Assembly (NCBI GenBank): GCA_022496805.1
Contig: CM040088.1
Location: forward strand, 30,510,452-30,574,451
DNA from: Pohlia nutans
Lineage: Eukaryota; Streptophyta; Bryopsida; Bryales; Mniaceae
Direction of reading: 5' to 3'
DNA length: 64,000 nt
Made by a program: the position numbers and the translations under genes
Part shown: positions 12,386 through 23,036 of the stretch, piece after piece
Numbering within the stretch: position 1 is the first letter of the stretch
Layout: each line of letters begins with the position of its first letter
Notes under the pieces: model-generated
The model's input: the letters and a program-made list of their open reading frames with translations, nothing else
What the model was told of the DNA's origin: nothing
The model's database searches: none

Positions 12386-13215
12386 TACTTCCTCCATTTC
12401 ATAATAAAAGTCCACTTTGCAAAAACAAAATGAGATTTAAGATGGAAATAGAGCCCATGTTGAAAGGGATGAAACGCAATGGTAACTTTTAGAACCATGT
12501 GTCTCGCTGAAAAAGGATGAAAAACATAGGATGTCAATATAGGAAGGTAACACAATGAATGAGTAGGAGTCAATGTAGGAAGGCAACACAATGAATGTGG
12601 ACTCTTAACCCTTGAGCGTCCACACTACAATTACCCGGTCAAACCTCATCAATTCCTCACATTTTAAAATGTATTATATTTTTGTAGTAATTTTCTCACT
12701 AACTCAGTACAAGGTATTGTTAAACCGATTTACTCTGATTTTTCTGTAATTGTTTAAATAAAAATAGGTTTTATAAGATTTTCAAAGTTTGTTTCTTGTA
12801 AAAATCATAGTAATTACAAGAATACTCAGAATAGTATGATATTCTTAGGAAAAATGTAAATAATAGTAATGAACAACAAGCTGTAGGTGGTATGCTTCTT
12901 GAACTTACATAAACAAAGATTCGATAGAAAAACTTTTTATGCAGTGTGTATTGAAATTTTAGGGTTTTGATTTTTAAAGTGTTGTAAAAAGCAAAATTAT
13001 AACAATTTTGAAGAATGGTAAATTGGACTAGAAAGTAGGAATTAACCCCCCAAACTTTCTTAGTTGGGACCATTTTCATTTGAAATTAGGAACTAGGTGG
13101 AAATCAACATTTGACTAAAAATCAACCAAACATGTCCCCATGGGGCTCCTTGCAGGTTAAATTGACGCAAAAAACTATGTGGTTTTGGACTCTTATTATG
13201 AAACAAAGGGAAGTA
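12386..13215. mobile_element. Stowaway-like (mariner-type) non-autonomous element
   Basis: The left end reads CTTCCTCCATTTCATAATAA from 12388, and the right end is its imperfect inverse ending at 13213 (reverse complement CTTCCCTTTGTTTCATAATA). Both are flanked by TA (12386-12387 and 13214-13215). TA duplications with CTCCCTCC-type ends that share CATAATAA are the hallmark of plant Stowaway MITEs. At 826 bp it is long for a MITE; an inner GTGGACTCTTA near 12597 suggests a shorter copy with later sequence inserted. No transposase was seen. Confidence 0.65.
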
Positions 13216-15660
13216 ATATTTAATACAAACAAGCTTTTATTGCATACATAAGAAATAAAGTAAATTTAAAATAAAGTCTATCTACAAGATATATGATATT
13301 TTACATAAAATTCTAATTCAAGATCAAATACTATCAAAGTAGTATATTAATGTATAGATTTTTGTGGAGTTACTAAATTGGATCTTAAACATAAAATTCA
13401 CAAAATCATAGTCATAATTGTGTTTATTATAATCTATCAAATAAAGTGAGTTAAAATTTTATAAAATTGAATTTAATGGCCCTAATACTGAGACGTGGAG
13501 ATTCAAATTTGAGACTAGACAAGATTGACAGTCAGGGGCTGGTCCTCGATTTTGAACTTGCCTCAGAACGAGGCACTATTGGTGTGATGATGCTACAAAT
13601 CATTGTCCTTGGCTTGCCATTTGAGAGCAAGTTGGTTGCTTGTTGCATCTCGCATTGGCCAAGGCTCCAATTCTTTAGCATCTTGTTGAGTTGTCTTCAG
13701 TTTTTTGTTGCAATTGCGAGACATCGGTTTGTACAAGAGCATGTTGAATAGTGCGTCTATTTGCGCCTTTTTCTTCGAGTTTTGGAGGTGCATTTCCGTC
13801 ATTGCTGATCTTACTATTAAGGAAAGTTGTTTTTTTTTTTTGACTTTTTATGTAACGTTGAGATCTCCCAGATCATGCGCCCATTGGATGCATTTGTGGT
13901 ATTATCAGAAAGCTCTCAACAAAACATCAACGCACCACCTCCTCAGAAACCGGTTTCTTCGTGTCTTTCTCAACCAACAAGGGGGTGTCACTATACTTGA
14001 TGCTGCCCAAGCTCGTCGTAATGTGGATCCTGCTCGTGTTCCAAAGGAGGGGTGCACCAAAGCTTTTCGTTGCTTTTAGACGTATGGTGTGAAAGTTATG
14101 AACGTTAAGTGATATTTGTCACTATAAATTCAATTCAATTATGAAAAATGGACTATGGCAATTTTTGATGCCATTATTGGCATTGTTGTAAAGTTCTTGA
14201 CAAGAAGGGGTGCACTAGAGTTGTTTCGTAGCTTTTGGACCTATGGTGTGGAAGTTAAAGATTTTTAATCAAATTTTGTCACCATAAATTGAATCAAATT
14301 ATGGATAAGTTATTTAAATAATAAAATAAAAAATAAAAACTCGCAGAACACCGGGAAATGGGGAACATGGGAAACATAGAGGACATGGGGAAGCACCAAG
14401 AACACGTAGAACACTTGGACCAATGGCACAGAGCCACTCTAATATTAATTATAAGACATTCTTAAATTCTTTAAAAAAATATATAAATCATAGAAAACAC
14501 ACAAAATAGTAGAAATAACACTAAACATTAGAAAAGAAGTACAAACTGAAGTTTCAAAATGTGTAATAATAACTGAAAATGTTTAAATGTAAAAACATGT
14601 CTAAAAAGATACTAAATTTTAGAAAAACAATAAAGCCGAGAGATGTCACTAAAGCCTACAAAAACGAGTCAAAACATTAATTAAAACATTTATTAGTACA
14701 TTTGAAAATAAAGATGATGTAGATATGTCTGAAGACAAACTTGTTATACTAAAAAAGAATTTGGAAGACGCACCCCTTGATCCAAAAGAAAAAGAAGTAG
14801 AAGCGGAAGAGAAGTACTAGTTTGTTTCGTTTTTGCTCACGCTCATATGGATTTTTTTGTTTACATTAAACGACCCTTTCTACTCATACCCGGGTAATTT
14901 TGGAGGTAACTTATGAGATTGTACAATAACATAAAATTTATTTTGTACTATAATTTATTTTGTACTATAATTGAAAATGATTGAGCAAACACACGATTAC
15001 TAATTTTAATGGTTTGACTATATACTAATGATAAAATTTATAAAAAAAAATAGAGGTTAGTTATAAACTTTACAATAAACAAAGCTTTAGCTTCAGCCTA
15101 ATAATAGATTTAATATAAATTTTGAAAATATTTTCAATTATAAATTTTGAAAGTGAATTTAGCTATAAAATTTAATAATAATTTTCATTAATTCTTAAAG
15201 AGTCAAGCATTTATATAGTAGTGGCTTGATGATCAACATGTCAAATCCAATTCTCGGATCCAATTTTGAGCTTGAAAATGAATTTCCTTGCCCTTATGTC
15301 CAATTTGAAAAATAAAATTTATCAAACCTAGTGTATGAGTTTAGACCTCATAATGTCACGATGCGCTCCAGCAGAGAAATTGAGAGAAATATTCACATTC
15401 GAATTTTTTTAATTCATTTCGTGCCACATGGACCCCCTTGTGGGGGTGCCACATGGCACAAAGAAAAATTAAGGCAAAATTGAAAAAAAATTCAAAAAAA
15501 TAAAACATTTCCAAACACCAAATATGTGGGTGAAAAAAACCCAAATATGAAAAAGAAAGTTTAAAATTTAATACTTTAAAGTTTAAAGAGATCACCTCTT
15601 TCAGCAATCGTCCATTTGCATCACCAATCTGTACACACAATTTTTACATACATCCTCTAT
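13216..15660. other. AT-rich intergenic stretch with minor repeats
   Basis: Bases about 13240-13345 recur in inverted orientation at about 20545-20690, so this is dispersed repeat sequence. Two imperfect direct copies of about 156 bp lie near 14045-14145 and 14200-14300 (shared core GGGGTGCAC...TATGGTGTG). Around 13867-14080 a short frame (HHLLRNRFLRVFLNQQGGV) looks slightly protein-like but has no recognised family. Nothing else can be supported. Confidence 0.5.
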
Positions 15661-15661
15661 A

Positions 15662-16079
15662 ACCTCAAACATATAACTCACAAAACAGTTCACCCAGATA
15701 TGAAAAAAAACCTTATGTTATGAAAAACATGTCTAGAAATGATCACTAATAGTAATTAATTCCAGCCACGTTCCAATGACGAATTCCAACCAAAACAGGA
15801 CATGACGAACTCATACAAAACATAGCAACATTTTTCTACCCTATTCCCATTTCTTAACACAGAGCCAACACCTCTTCAAACATATAACTTACAAAACAGT
15901 TCACACAGATATGAAGAAAATCCTTATGTTATGAAAAACTTAACTGGAAATGATCACTGTAATAATTAATTCCAGTAACGAATTCCACTTGGACCAAAAC
16001 AGGACATGATGAACTCAAGGACAACAAAGCAACATTTTTCTACCCTATTCCCATTTCTTGACACAAACTAAACTACCAT
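15662..16079. repeat. Tandem duplication, about 211-bp unit, two copies
   Basis: The segment beginning CATATAACTCACAAAACAG near 15670 repeats at 15881 with scattered substitutions and small indels. Shared landmarks are CTTATGTTATGAAAAAC, CCAAAACAGGACATGA and CATTTTTCTACCCTATTCCC. The period is 211 bp. No coding function is visible. Confidence 0.8.
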
Positions 16080-19040
16080 TCGAATCAGACCATAATTTGT
16101 TGACATTCACAATCATTGAATCAAAGATATGCAGTTCTATAAATTGGAGAAACATACATAAACTGGAGAAACAACAAATCTGACAAAATAACAATCATGA
16201 GAGAGGGAAAGGAGAGAGAGAGCCAGAGATGGTGATGAATATCCTCAATAAAAGAGAGAATTATCAATTGATTTGCATATGGACTTCGCTACCCTAGCCT
16301 ACATCTGTACACATGGAAAGCTCGATGCTCCCGCAGGGAGAGGGAGAGGGGAAGAGGAAGAACACACTAACCCCCGCCACAGCACCACTGCACGTTGTAA
16401 ATCTAACCTCTCAACAAAAAAAGGAGAAAGGGAAGTTAAAAGAACTACTTCAGAAAGCCTGAAGACGATGAAGAAGAAGAAGATGGTGCTCGAACTTGAT
16501 GCTCAGAACTTGACCACCTTCTCGGCCACCACGAGCGGATTCCAATCGCACCTGCCTTACCCAATCGCGCTTGCACCGTCTGCACTTTCGGCTTACGTTC
16601 TGCGAGCGCACCGTCTGCTTACGGAACCACTCCGCGAACCCTTGACACACAGACAGGAACTTTGTGTGAACGCAGGAACTCTCACTCATCCCGATCGCTC
16701 ACTCCAGATCGCAGTAAACTCTCACCAATCGCTCACTCGATCCCCTCGCGCTCCCCAATCGTCAACACTCCGCCCATCCTCGAACAGATCGCCCACTCAC
16801 GAACAGATCACTCACTCCCGCACTCACAGCGCACAACACTCAGCACCATCGGAACTCGCCAACGAAGACCAACTCAAACTCGGCACTCAAACTCTCGCAA
16901 AACTCTCGCCAAACTCGCCAAACCCGATCACTCGCCCCCACTCGCCAAACTCGCCTCGAGCCCACAACATGGTGAGTCCCATCGAATACAGTGAGTCCCA
17001 TCGAGCCCAGACAGTGAATTGACAGAACCTCAGTGGCCTACGTGGACGTGCCCTACGTGGCCTCAGAACCCCCCCTTGCTTACGTGGACGCGCCCTGTCA
17101 CGAGCGTACGTGGACCCCCTCAGAAACCCTGAAATTTCATTTTCCCTCATTTTTCGCGCCGCGTCAGGACCCCCCCTTGCCAACGTGGATCCCCTGATTT
17201 TATTTTATTTTTGGCCCCCCGAAAATCCAGGGCCCCGCATTTCCCGGGCTACCACCAAAAACGACTTTTGGGGTCATGGTCATAGTGTATGCTTTGCTTT
17301 CCAAATCTTAAAGATTCTAAACATTGATCATTTCATTAGTTTTGTAAGCTCCATAGTTGATGATTAAATTACAAAATATAGTACTGTGAACCTTCGAACC
17401 GGTCCACAAATCGCGGTAAACCTTTACCATGAGGTTTGGTAATTTTTTCTCCCATTTCTGTGTCTAATTGAAGCATTTTAGCTGATTAGATTTATTGGTG
17501 TTTTGGTTTGTTTGCCTTTTCCATTGTTCCTAATTTTCTGGGTAATTTTAGCTGAGTAGCGTTTTTTGACCTTTTAATTGTGGGCTTTTGAGTGTTTGTA
17601 CTATTTTGCTTATTATTTTAGTAGGAGTATTTTTAAGGCACCTTTGTGGAATTTGGACACTACTCTATGAGTAAAGCCCAAGTTCTATTTTTTGGGTATA
17701 AATTACCCCGGTTAACTAGGAGTAAAATAGGAGTTTAGTAGAAGTGAGGGTAGGATGGATGGATAGTCTTGTTTGATGGAGAGGTCTTTTTGAATGAATG
17801 AAGCTTGGGGTGGGAAATTCAAACCGACCCCTGTCGTGAGAAGTCTCTAGTCTAGTATTCTTTGCCATTAGGGTTCGTGTAGGAAGGGCGGAGCCGTGTT
17901 GGTAGCAAAATCAAGAGGATTTGAGCATAGTGTTTTCGAAAGTATTCGTGAGTTAGGTGGTAACTCAACATACCAGAACATTGGGTTGGCGAATTCATGA
18001 GCTGGGATTGAGGCATCGTAGCAAGCGGTTTCTGGGTGAGATTTGGGAAACTCCAAGGGCTGACACAGAGGCTTAGTACGAGGGTGACGACGAACTGGCA
18101 CGAGGGCCAACTACGAGGATCGCGGCGTAACAAAGCGCAGTGAAAGGTGGAACGAGGAGCGCGACCTATGCGGCATTGATCACGCCGTGGCAGCGTGATC
18201 CCATATTGGACCAGAAGCGAGCGGAGCGCGTGGTGAGGCCGTGGCGACGGACGGCCGCGGGTGGAGTGTGGGGACGGAGCAGCGGAACGCCGACAGCGGA
18301 AGTGGTTGTCGTGGGCGCGTGAGCGACCGGAACGCGCCGCCGTGCACGGACGAGGGGGCAACCAGGATCCACAGATCATCGCGATTTCTTGATTTGATGA
18401 CGTGTTGCGGCAGTACAACCGCATAACCCACAACGGATCACGGTCGGACACGGCAGTGTAGTGAAGGCGAGAGAAAGCGACGCAGACAATTTGTTGCGGT
18501 TGTTCAAGGCGGTGGTTTCGTTGGCGACGGCAGCTTGCAAGGCAGCGATCATGATTAGGAAAAGGAACAGTAGGCAAGGCGGCATTGACATCGCGAGCGG
18601 CGTCCAATTTGTGATCATCCCCTGTCATGCACAGGGTGATATTACGGAACCTCAGCGTGATAGTAGGGAGGGAGTGATCCCCTAGCTCCTCCTCCAATTT
18701 TGGTGCTTTGTTAGGCTATTGATGCTTATTTGATTGATTAGAATGATTAGGAAGGACTTGTGTAAGTATTAAGCAGTAATTTTAGTTGCCTATGTTGGTG
18801 TGGTGCCCTTGAGCTTATCTACGTTTTTGTTAGTAAATTGTGTTTGAATTTTGCTTCTTGGGACATTGTGTAGTGGTGTTGGAATTTTGGCCTGGTGTGT
18901 GGTATAGCGCGAAAGTGCTGCCCAATTTACACCGGGCCAAATTCATAATTGGAAAGGAAGAAAAAGGATTACAAAGTAGGGTTATTGGGCACGATGCGGA
19001 AGCGCTGCCCAAAAAAGTCCCCATCCGTCCTTGCATTCCA
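16080..19040. other. Low-complexity and GC-rich region of unknown nature
   Basis: Bases 16200-16240 are GA-rich. From about 16680 to 16980 there is a C/A/T-rich run of CTCACTC and CTCGCCAAA repeats; a 249-codon plus frame (16273-17022) crosses it but is Ser/Pro/His/Thr-rich and repeat-driven. At 17035-17195, ACGTGG occurs five times in direct orientation. From about 18060 to 18620 the DNA is GC-rich and open on minus for 281 codons (17852-18697), yet no domain is recognisable and the composition looks like a by-product of GC content. I cannot say whether this is host 5' sequence or an old element. Confidence 0.4.
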
Positions 19041-19059
19041 TGATGTGGTGTTACAAGTG

Positions 19060-19690
19060 TGAGTTGTGTTGTTGTGGAACTTGTTGTTCAAGATAATCCC
19101 AATTTGAGGAAATTTTGATGCTCGTTTTGAACCATATTAGTATGCTGTAATTATTGGACAAGTGTGGGTTTTGGGCATTTGGAGGTGTCAATTGTCCAAT
19201 TCAAGCCCATTTTTGAGTACTAAAGTATTTAGCAAGAATTGAGGTGAATCAGGGTAATTTTCATGCTTTTAGGCCAATGTTTAGGTAATTTTGTGTGCTG
19301 CCATTTGAGTGAAGGAGCAACTTCCCTTCACTTATGCAATTCTATTGCCAAAACTAATCCCATTTTGGAGTACATAGTACCCATGGGAACTTGGGATGAA
19401 TTTGAGGCAATTTAGTATTTTTTATGTTCATTTCTAGACAAGTGTTTGAGCTGCCCTTTTGTATAGAGCTGCAATTCCCCTCTATTTACCCATTTTTATC
19501 ACCAAAATTGGCCCCATCCTTGAGTACTTGGTACCCATGAGCAATTGGTGTGAATTTGATGCTACCGTGGTGTTTTTTGAGCAATTTCTACTCGGACTTT
19601 TGTGCTGCCCTTGTGATTTAGGAGTGCATTTTCACTCCAATTGCTCCATTTGTGGTCCATTAGACTCTAGTTAGTAGTATTGTGAGTGCA
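19060..19690. repeat. Degenerate tandem repeat, about 154-bp period
   Basis: GAGTAC followed by related sequence occurs at 19214, 19368 and 19522, an exact 154-base spacing each time. Around each are shared pieces: a CCCATTTT-like lead, GTACCCATG, GAATTTGA and a downstream GTGCTGCC or GAGCTGCCC. Copies differ by many substitutions and small indels. No coding frame was found. Confidence 0.6.
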
Positions 19691-20076
19691 TGAGGTTTGT
19701 AGTATATTTCTATGGTTTATTGTACTTTTGGAACCCGATTTGACACCTCATTGTATGCTGCCATTTTTTGCCCACTTCCAATTTGCCCATTATTGTACTA
19801 CTTCATTCCCATGTTGTTTATGTGATTCATTTCATCCATCCCTAGCTAGAGGAGTCCATTTGCTTGGCATTGATTTACCCCACCCCTCGGCTGACTATAT
19901 GGTGCGTTGACCGGGAAAGCGGTCAAAGTACTCATAAGTACATTCATCTACCAAGGCATTTAAATACAAACTTCAACTTTGTGAAAAAAATTACATCACA
20001 CACTTTTTATTGTAATATCCCATGTAATATTCACCTCTTTAAAAAAAACTACAAATTTATCAAGATTTTTATACAT

Positions 20077-20541
20077 TACTCCCTTTGTCCCAATATAAAG
20101 AACTCCTCCTAAAATTCAGCATAACGTTTTCAACATTAGAATTATCCATAAAGCCGAGTAAAAAATTTCCACAAGAGGAAAGACAAGGTAGAACTAGTTT
20201 TTTAACTTTAAAAGGCGGCATAAATGAGTTTTGGCCCGTTTTCCGACCAATCACAACACATTGTGGTGTTGGGGAGATTTGAACCTTGCACCTTCCCAAT
20301 GCTAGAGAAGCTCCTCCAAGCCGCACTTAAGTTTCCATGATGGAATCTCCAAATGCCCCCACACCAACCTCGTGCTCTCCCAAAGCAAGGAGTTTGGTGG
20401 CTTGTGGTGGAAGGTGTCAAAGAAATATAGATGAAGAACAAAAACATAGCTCAATAAACAATGTACAAGGAGTTTACTTTGCGGATAACTCAATTTTGCT
20501 GAATTTTAAGAGGTGCTCTTTATATCGGGACAAAAGGAGTA
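20077..20541. mobile_element. Stowaway-like MITE, 461 bp
   Basis: The left end, CTCCCTTTGTCCCAATATAA from 20079, and the right end at 20539 are inverted copies (reverse complement CTCCTTTTGTCCCGATATAA). They are followed inward by matching AAAATTCAGCA. TA duplications sit at 20077-20078 and 20540-20541. The ends are the standard plant mariner/Stowaway type. The inverted similarity reaches about 45 bases. No coding capacity. Confidence 0.8.
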
Positions 20542-20689
20542 ATATACTACTTTAATAGTATATGATCTAAATTTTTGTACGTTAATATATTACTGTAATA
20601 GTATATGATCTTGAATTATGATTTTATTTAAGAACTATATATCTTGTAGATAGATTTTTATTTTATTTAAATTAATTTTATTTCTTATG

Positions 20690-22090
20690 TACAGTGATGA
20701 ACAAAACTGAGTATTGATTTGAAATTTTTCCATTCAAACAACCATACCATGAGCATCAATGGGCAAAGTCCAAAAGTGGATATACGAAAGTTGGTATGCG
20801 ACATATAACACGTTACTATGGAAGTTTGAAGAGAAACTCAATTGTGATTTGAAAAAAATGAATATCAAAGTTAGCGATATCTCAAACTCGGTTTTGTGCG
20901 GTATAATTTGGAACTACTTTAAAAAAATTGTCAATTTTTTCTTAGAGCTTCAAAAAAACTTTTTGTGCCTTGGTATATTGGAATACATCATTTTAGATTG
21001 TTGTACACAAAAATTGAAGGAAGTTGACATTTATAGAATTAAAAATATTCACAATTTGAGAAACATGCAAATGATGTTGGTTTTCACGATATTTGAATAT
21101 TTTGTTGGAATTGAAAGTATAGGAATCTAATGGCTATTGTATAGAGAGCATAGGTTGCAACATGAACCATTGTTACATCTCATTTCATGTTGGAGTGTTT
21201 CACTAAAAAATTTGAAGATTTTAGTCTAAAAGTGCTCTTGAAAAAGTCAACTCATAAAATTAAGAAACCAAAAAATCACCAAAAAATCTCCAAAAATCAA
21301 TACACTTAGAGTATTGCATTTTAACCCATCACAACAAATTTCATCCACAAATTGTCAATATCTTATTTGTAATCAAATTACAAAATAATTTTGAATTTCA
21401 AATATCAAATTTTAAAGAAAAATATTGGTGATAGCAATTGCAGATGTTAGCAATTACCGTATGGATAGAATCATAAATTCATAATGTTCACCTTTTATTC
21501 ATATATCAAGTCCAAAATATCCCTCTTAGTTGCATTTTATAATGCATCTTTGCAAAACAACTCAATTTGGACAGGGGTCAGGACGTTTACAGGTTAAGAT
21601 GCAACAATGGTTCATGTTGCAACCTATTCTCTCTACAATGGCCAATAGAGTCCTATGCTCTCAATTCCAACAAAATATTCAAATATCGTGAAAACCAACA
21701 TCATTTGCATGTTTCTCAAATTGTGAATATTTTTAATTCTATAAATGTCAACTTCCTTCAATTTTTGTGTACAACAATCTAAAATGATGTATTCCAATAT
21801 ACCAAGGCACAAAAAGTTTTTTTGAAGCTCTAAGAAAAAACTGACAAAATTTAATGTAGTTCCAAATTATACCGCACAAAACCAAGTTTGAGACATGGCT
21901 AACTTTGAAATTCATGTTCTTTCAAATCACAATTGAGTTTTTCTTCAAACTTCCATAGTAATGTGTTATATATCGCATAGTACAACTTTCGTATATCCAC
22001 TTTTGGACTTTGCCCATTGATGCTCATGGTATGGTTGTTTGAATGGATAAGTTTCATATCAATACTCAGTTTTGTTTGTCACTGTATACA
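20690..22090. mobile_element. Foldback element with about 480-bp inverted arms
   Basis: The left arm (about 20690-21170) and right arm (about 21600-22090) are near-identical inverted copies, starting GTACAGTGA...AACAAAACTGAG and ending CTCAGTTTTGTTTGTCACTG. The 420-bp loop (about 21175-21596) is homologous to the right two-thirds of the TTAA-flanked element at 61565-62141, including its terminal GGACGTTTA-AGGTTAA-like end. Open frames in the arms are low-complexity. TACAGTGACTCACAAAAC near 38594 resembles the end of this family. It is either a foldback transposon that took up a MITE or a palindromic rearrangement around one. Confidence 0.7.
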
Positions 22091-22133
22091 ATAAAAACTT
22101 GTTCATATGAAATAAATGCGTAAATATTTGATT

Positions 22134-22190
22134 AAATACCCTTTAAATTAGGAAATAGTGATCATGGATTTCCTAATTTAAAGGGTATTT
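22134..22190. repeat. Perfect 23-bp inverted repeat (hairpin)
   Basis: Stem bases 22134-22156 and 22168-22190 are exact reverse complements (AAATACCCTTTAAATTAGG...), with an 11-base loop. It lies between the foldback element and the copia element and is not part of a recognised end. The stem is AT-rich. Confidence 0.9.
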
Positions 22191-22713
22191 GATCCGTGTA
22201 AGTGCCCATGAATTTTAGAGTTTCAACATGCTGGGAGCTTGGTTGCATTCAATTTTTCTTTCAGGATGTTGATCTCTTATCCAGGGAAGCGACAGCAATA
22301 GTAGAAAACATGTCCCATGTCATGAGTAATTGGATGAAGCGACCTCCTGAGTCATAATACATAAGCATGTTGAGTACCAAATCTGTCACTCATGTGTACC
22401 GAATGTGTACCAAATCTGTCACTCATCACATTTGAAGCTCAGTTTTAAGGTGATGAAACATAACTGTACGGTTGTCCACTTAGCTAGGGATGTCAGTTCA
22501 TTACCATAATGGTGTCTACTTGTATATGCAGTACTATACAGTGCAATTCAGATACTTGATGTTTCTGTTCCAAGCCTCACCCACGCTATCTCTACCATTT
22601 GATTCATTGTGGACAAGAGATGAAACGCCTCTTCTTTTGCTATTCCGTAACAAAAACTCGTGAATGTGCAAGGGAAAATGAAGGCATGGTGCAACCTTCC
22701 ACTCTGAGTCATG
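22191..22713. other. Flank left of the copia element, no gene seen
   Basis: There is no protein-like frame longer than 70 codons. A short direct repeat built on ACCAAATCTGTCACTCAT occurs at about 22377 and 22408. This was contiguous with the sequence at 28392 onward before the copia element inserted. Confidence 0.5.
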
Positions 22714-22718
22714 GGGCC

Positions 22719-23036
22719 TTTTGAAGGTTAGATTAGAATGCCAAAGCCTCACACAAACACTTGGAATGCATAGGAAAGAGATAATCTTTACTCATGGGCT
22801 GCCCCTCTTAAGTAGCACACCCAAGGGAGTCCCCTTGGCAAGCCATATGGGACATCAGCCCATACTCCACTCCTAGTACACTAGGATCAGCCCATATCAC
22901 TTGGGAGACCCAATTCTCATTACTTCTAACTAGTACCACTTCTCTAATTGCAAGTCTAGTTCATTCGCATCATCTACTCTAGCTAATGCGCATGGCTATG
23001 AGCAACTTCAGCCCACGCAATCATCCTACTTCAACA
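22719..23036 (-). repeat. Copia 3' LTR
   Basis: 318 bp, matching the right LTR at all but four positions. Read on minus it starts TGTTGAAGTAGG and ends CCTTCAAAA. The bases just before it on minus (AAAGTGGGAG) form the copia-type polypurine tract and overlap the end of the pol frame. Confidence 0.95.

Noticed and set aside
12605..13045. TTAACCCTTGAGCGTCC and TTAACCCCCC as MITE ends
   Set aside because: No inverted partner with TTAA at a fitting distance; both lie inside the Stowaway-like element.
16273..17022. 249-codon plus frame as a gene
   Set aside because: It is driven by CTCACTC/CTCGCC repeats, Ser/Pro/Thr/His-rich, overlaps other open frames in the same tract, and has no domain.
17852..18697. 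281-codon minus frame as a gene
   Set aside because: GC-rich DNA is open in several frames here; Arg/Pro/Ser-rich translation without a domain on either strand.
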